Source: Hyphomicrobiales bacterium
Lineage (GTDB): Bacteria > Pseudomonadota > Alphaproteobacteria > Rhizobiales > Rhizobiaceae
Reading direction: 5' to 3'
DNA: 64,000 nucleotides
Assembly: GCA_900468625.1 (NCBI GenBank)
Contig: UBUL01000020.1
Coordinates: forward strand, 1-64,000
Positions 60,537 through 64,000 of the stretch are shown one piece after another. A program made the translations under genes and the position numbers. The notes under the pieces were generated by a model that searched no databases, had not been told where the DNA came from, and saw only the letters and a list, made by a program, of their open reading frames with translations. The stretch's first letter is position 1. Each line of letters begins with the position of its first letter.

Positions 60537-60692
60537 ATGGACCGCCACTCACATGCACGCCGCCGCATGATGATTTTCGTGATGACGATTTTCGTTCTTG
60601 CCTGCCTCGTCGCAGTCTATTTCGCCTTCGCACTTCATCCCGGCAAGCCGGCTCCGCCCAATGCAGGTACGGTGTCATCTCAGGTTCACTAA
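60537..60692 (+). CDS. Small single-pass membrane peptide (51 aa)
   Basis: MDRHSHARRR is followed by one hydrophobic helix (residues ~11-33) and a short Pro-rich tail. An AAGGAG site six bases before the ATG and the upstream stress promoter candidate support a real gene. No family is recognised. It lies outside the cox operon, separated by the repeat. Confidence 0.7.
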   Translation: MDRHSHARRRMMIFVMTIFVLACLVAVYFAFALHPGKPAPPNAGTVSSQVH

Positions 60693-60855
60693 CGCCAAAC
60701 GCGATCATTGGGTGGGCGCGTTTGGCGCCCCTCATTGGGGCCGGCCAACGCAAATTGGCTAGGCCATCCGAAAGGATGCTTGTTGCTCACCGTGCGACCG
60801 GACTGACAATCCGGCAAACTTCAGTCAACCCTGAGGGCGCGTTCTTTTCCAGAGG

Positions 60856-62826
60856 TCAGCTTGCCTTTCGGTGCGGCCTTCGGTCCTCCAAGAGGCGCAA
60901 AAGCAAGTTCCGTTTTCTCCCGTACTGGATAAGGTCAATGTCGCTGACAAGCGTTGCCCCGCCCTCGCGTCGCTCCAAGGTGATCTTGCGGCTGTGAAAG
61001 GCCTCCAACTCAGCTCTATGGCCGACGCTGATAATGGTGACCTTCGGCAGTTCGCGAATCACCATTTCCATCATCTTGTCCTGGCTCTTTTCATCGAGCG
61101 CCGATGTTGCCTCATCCAGGACGATGATATCGGGATCGTGTAGCAGAAGACGTGCGAATGCGAGCCTCTGCTTTTCGCCGCCCGACAGCGTCTGGTCCCA
61201 TGGCGCGTCTTCCTCAATTCTGTCGTTCAGATAGTCGAGGCCGACCTTCTCGAGGGCTGCTTTGATCTCATCCAGAGTCCAGTCTTCGGCAGCGCGGGGA
61301 TAGGCGACGGCGCGGCGAAGTGTGCCCGATGGGATATAGGGTCGCTGTGGCAACATGAACAATCGGCTATCGGGATGAAAATTCACGCTGCCATGGCCCC
61401 AGGGCCAAAGACCCGAAATTGCCCGCACCAGCGTGCTTTTGCCTGTGCCGGATTCCCCAGCGACCAATACTCGTTCGCCGGGATCGATCTCCACCTCCGT
61501 TTCCTTGACCACCGAGGTGCCGTCATCGAGCGTTACGGAGAGATCATTTAGGCACAACATAGCCTCATCCTCGGTTTCACCGTGCTTGATACGTCCGAGG
61601 GAATCGCTCTTTTCGGCACGCTCCAATCCGTCGAGCGACGTCATGAGTGAGGCGACGCGGTGCGCGGAGGCGTTCCAGTCGGCAAGACGCGGATAATTAT
61701 CCACCAACCATCCGAATGCATTCTGGACGATGGCGAAGGCAGAGGCAGCCTGCATCACCTGGCCAAGCGTCATGCTGCCTTCGAGAAATTTCGGTGCGCA
61801 AAGCAGGACCGGCACGACGGGTGCGATCAGCATTGATCCGTGCGACACGAGTGTCGTGCGCATGTATTGGTGCGCAAGCCGTGCCCACTGCTTCAGCACA
61901 TTGCCAAAGGTCCTTTCGAGATCGTTGCGCTCCTCCTCTTCGCCGCCGAGCAAGGCAATGCTTTCGCCGTTTTCGCGCACATGCGTCAGCGTATAGCGAA
62001 ATTCGGCTTCTACCTGGTTCTTGACCTCGGAAATCTCGACGAAATGACGTCCAATGATCGCCATCGAGGTGGAGGTGACGACCGCATAAAGAACCGCGGT
62101 AACGACGAGAAAGCCGGGAATTGTGAAGACCGAGCCTGCGATCTGGAACGACAGCGCGCCGCCGATCGTCCACAGCACCACGATGAAGGTCGATGCCGAC
62201 ACAAACGCCGCAATGACGCCGGCAAGGAAATCTACGGGGGATTCGGTCGCGATCCGCAAATCCTCGGAGAGACGGGCCTCAGGGTTCTTGTGGCCTTCGC
62301 CGCCGATCAGATTCAACTGGTAGTAGCGGCCGTTGGCGAGCCAGCGCGCGATGAGTGCGGTCGTCAGCCAGGAACGCCATCGTCTCTGGATCATCATGCG
62401 AATGTAGACTTGTGATGTCACAAGGGCGACGCTTGCGAGCACGAGCGGCGGAAACACCAAGCTCAGGAAATAGACGGTATGGGCATTGCGTTGCTCGATG
62501 GCGTCAAAAATAGCGCGGTTCCAGATATTTATCCCATACTGGACGCAGACATTCAGGCCGATCAGCGCAAGCAGTCCGATCGTGCACGGCCACGCAAAAC
62601 CGTCTCCGCGGCCGCTCCAATAACCGCGTGCGCTGATCCAGAAACGTGTAAGTAGGTAACCCTTGCGTGCCTTTTCGGCCTCCTCAGGCGTTAGATTCGG
62701 ATCGAGTTCAATGATCTTTGGAGGAAGCCCGGCTTCGACAATCGGGAGCTTCTCTTGGTGCGACCCCTCAGGTCCAGGCGACTTGGCGCGGTCGACCGAT
62801 TTCGGATTGGATTTAGCGTCGGTCAT
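60856..62826 (-). CDS. ABC transporter, fused membrane and ATPase domains (YddA/BacA-related)
   Basis: A 656-aa half-transporter that would dimerise. The N-terminal ~400 residues are an ABC_membrane_2 domain with about six helices and the conserved NPEARLSEDLRIATES loop, as in SbmA/BacA, YddA and rhizobial ExsE. The ATPase has Walker A GESGTGKST, signature TLSGGEKQRLAFARLLL and Walker B IIVLDEATSALDEKSQ. Relatives move peptides, cobalamin or very-long-chain fatty acids. The substrate is unknown. The ATG at 62826 is preferred over GTG at 62832. Confidence 0.9.
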   Translation of the reverse strand: MTDAKSNPKSVDRAKSPGPEGSHQEKLPIVEAGLPPKIIELDPNLTPEEAEKARKGYLLTRFWISARGYWSGRGDGFAWPCTIGLLALIGLNVCVQYGINIWNRAIFDAIEQRNAHTVYFLSLVFPPLVLASVALVTSQVYIRMMIQRRWRSWLTTALIARWLANGRYYQLNLIGGEGHKNPEARLSEDLRIATESPVDFLAGVIAAFVSASTFIVVLWTIGGALSFQIAGSVFTIPGFLVVTAVLYAVVTSTSMAIIGRHFVEISEVKNQVEAEFRYTLTHVRENGESIALLGGEEEERNDLERTFGNVLKQWARLAHQYMRTTLVSHGSMLIAPVVPVLLCAPKFLEGSMTLGQVMQAASAFAIVQNAFGWLVDNYPRLADWNASAHRVASLMTSLDGLERAEKSDSLGRIKHGETEDEAMLCLNDLSVTLDDGTSVVKETEVEIDPGERVLVAGESGTGKSTLVRAISGLWPWGHGSVNFHPDSRLFMLPQRPYIPSGTLRRAVAYPRAAEDWTLDEIKAALEKVGLDYLNDRIEEDAPWDQTLSGGEKQRLAFARLLLHDPDIIVLDEATSALDEKSQDKMMEMVIRELPKVTIISVGHRAELEAFHSRKITLERREGGATLVSDIDLIQYGRKRNLLLRLLEDRRPHRKAS

Positions 62827-62986
62827 AAGCACGACAACGACCTATAATTCAAAAAGTTTCACGATGTGAACCTTGCCTATGGAAGACCGTCGTTGAGAGG
62901 GTGAAGCAATCGGATCGCGCGCGTTTGCCTCGTATCGGCCGCGAGCTATCGCGCTGATTGACGATACGTTGATCCGATGACCTCAG

Positions 62987-63011
62987 GGAACCGTCCATCG
63001 CAAATGACGTT
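62987..63011 (+). promoter_or_regulatory. EcfG-type promoter, full consensus match
   Basis: GGAAC, 16 bases, CGTT: a complete match to the alphaproteobacterial general-stress promoter. It ends 22 bases before the Rmf-like start, leaving a leader of roughly 15 bases with its GGAGGA ribosome site. Confidence 0.75.
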
Positions 63012-63033
63012 TTACTGTCAGGAGGAATTCATT

Positions 63034-63294
63034 ATGTGTCCGCAGAAGCCGATCATCGCCTCAGTCTTCGCACCCGCGCTTGGACTACCCAATCCCATAC
63101 AATACTACCCTGAACACTCACCTCGTCTTCCAGCCTCAGAGAGCGAAAAGGAAGCGTATGAACAGGGTGTGAAGGCTGGAAAATGCGAAGCTGAGAACAG
63201 AAAGAACCCCTATCCTGACAACAGCGAACAAGCCAAGGCCTATGAGCATGGCTACCTTGATGGTCAAAAAATCGGGTTCGAGACTATATCGTGA
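63034..63294 (+). CDS. Rmf-like small protein (86 aa)
   Basis: The C-terminal half reads AYEQGVKAG...NPYP...AKAYEHGYLDGQ, similar to the pattern of ribosome modulation factor and its relatives (QGYxAG...CPY...W..GWxxG), which hibernate ribosomes in stationary phase. The N-terminal 40 residues are specific. CAGGAGGA lies 6-8 bases before the ATG at 63034. The perfect stress promoter directly upstream fits such a role. Similarity is modest, so Rmf-like is a working label. Confidence 0.65.
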   Translation: MCPQKPIIASVFAPALGLPNPIQYYPEHSPRLPASESEKEAYEQGVKAGKCEAENRKNPYPDNSEQAKAYEHGYLDGQKIGFETIS

Positions 63295-63546
63295 CCACCG
63301 ATGATCGCAGGCGCTGGTGAGCTTCGGCATTTCTAGCGACGAGCCAAAGGATTCGCCTTCCCGTTACCGGCTTCACTACCCTTGATCCTTGGATGATGGT
63401 GGGAAAGATAAAAGGTGCACGGCAGGTAGTTGTTTCGGGGTTTCGGATATTGGCCCGCCGAAATCAGATCGGCGGGCGACGCGATGATCGGTGGACACCG
63501 CTGGTCACCAATGGAGGCAGTTGGCGACGGCAAAAGAGATTGCCTA

Positions 63547-64000
63547 TCAGGCGAGCATGCGGATAGTGGGCTCGCGGTCCCAATAGCGCTTGGGCGCAGC
63601 ACCCAGGAAGGAGCCGAGATCGACGACACCGGCATCGGGTCGGATGCCTGCCTTGTCGAGCAGCACCTTGGCTGCCGCGTCATGGCCGATCGCCTTCAGG
63701 TGCCCAAATGCGTCCATCACCCATTGTACCGCTGTTCCGTCGTTAAGCAGCGAGGTTGCACCCTCCTTCGAGAGGATGACGGCAACCGCATCGAAAAGCT
63801 GTGACGGCGAACCAAGGAGCTGTCCGTCGGCCCTAATCGTATTGCCGTCAGAAAGCTTCGTTTCCCCGACTTTCGGGGCCACGATGAAGGGTCTTGCCTT
63901 GGCGCCGTTCACGGCGCCGACGAGATCGGAGATCGCCTTGGCATCGCTTCCACCTGCGATCAGGATGCCGATCTGCCGTCCTTCCAGCGTCTCCTTCATG
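63547..64000 (-). CDS. Large-subunit catalase, C-terminal part (gene runs off the window)
   Basis: About 150 residues that match the flavodoxin/amidotransferase-like C-terminal domain of large monofunctional catalases (KatE/HPII type): GRQIGILIAGGSDAKAISDLVGAV, KARPFIVAPKVG and the end region with DAFGHLKAIGHDAAAKVLLDKAGI. The haem-binding catalase core would lie to the right, beyond 64000. The Met at 63999 is internal, not the start. Downstream of its stop lie 252 bases with no gene before the Rmf-like gene. Confidence 0.85.
   Translation of the reverse strand, partial: MKETLEGRQIGILIAGGSDAKAISDLVGAVNGAKARPFIVAPKVGETKLSDGNTIRADGQLLGSPSQLFDAVAVILSKEGATSLLNDGTAVQWVMDAFGHLKAIGHDAAAKVLLDKAGIRPDAGVVDLGSFLGAAPKRYWDREPTIRMLA

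Overview
The window is GC-rich alphaproteobacterial DNA, most likely from a Rhizobium-type member of the Rhizobiaceae. Pointers are the DUF982 gene, the many GntR/FCD regulators beside ABC importers, GGAAC-N16-(C/G)GTT (EcfG-like) promoter candidates, and intergenic palindromes that resemble known rhizobial repeats. The gene mix (sugar, amino-acid and aromatic scavenging, an extra respiratory chain, several decayed genes) fits a large accessory replicon or an accessory chromosomal region. That placement is inference.

Layout. 0-7.7 kb holds a periplasmic L,D-transpeptidase, a KimA-like permease, small stress genes (csbD and others) and four damaged genes: a frameshifted endonuclease/exonuclease/phosphatase gene, an XRE regulator remnant, a DNA ligase D gene with an internal deletion, and a metallophosphoesterase scrap. 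7.8-14.1 kb is an amino-acid-type ABC importer with an M20 amidohydrolase and a dihydroxyphthalate-decarboxylase-like protein, divergent from a MocR regulator across an 11-bp inverted repeat. 14.1-17.6 kb is a surface polysaccharide block (acyltransferase, glycosyltransferase, flippase). 17.8-21.6 kb carries a J-domain protein, a Do-type protease, a DUF2161 protein and a small membrane protein. 21.7-29.6 kb is a glycan module: GH94-like protein, beta-mannosidase, FadR-type regulator and divergent mannonate dehydratase, with two matching operator-like sites between the divergent genes. 29.8-36.2 kb is a VOC protein and a kynurenine module (TrpXYZ-like ABC importer, kynureninase, kynurenine formamidase, GntR regulator). 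36.2-43.4 kb holds an integrase remnant, an EAL-PAS-GGDEF protein, two membrane proteins of unknown role and a secreted ClpP-like multidomain protein. 43.6-47.8 kb is a carbonic anhydrase/SulP pair and a trehalose synthase homologue that lacks one of the three GH13 catalytic carboxylates. 48.4-60.2 kb is a twelve-gene, mostly overlapping operon for Alternative Complex III joined to an A2-type caa3 cytochrome oxidase. The right end has a small stress-type membrane peptide, a BacA/YddA-type ABC transporter, an Rmf-like small protein and the C-terminal part of a large-subunit catalase.

How it works together. Several modules import and pre-process plant- or soil-derived compounds: mannosides and hexuronates, kynurenines, and probably N-acyl amino acids. 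The ACIII-caa3 operon is a complete quinol-to-oxygen electron path independent of the bc1 complex. Small genes spread through the window (csbD, a 67-aa basic protein, a 51-aa membrane peptide, an Rmf-like protein and perhaps a 231-aa membrane protein) share promoter candidates of the general-stress sigma factor type. No tRNA, rRNA, CRISPR array or intact mobile element was recognised.
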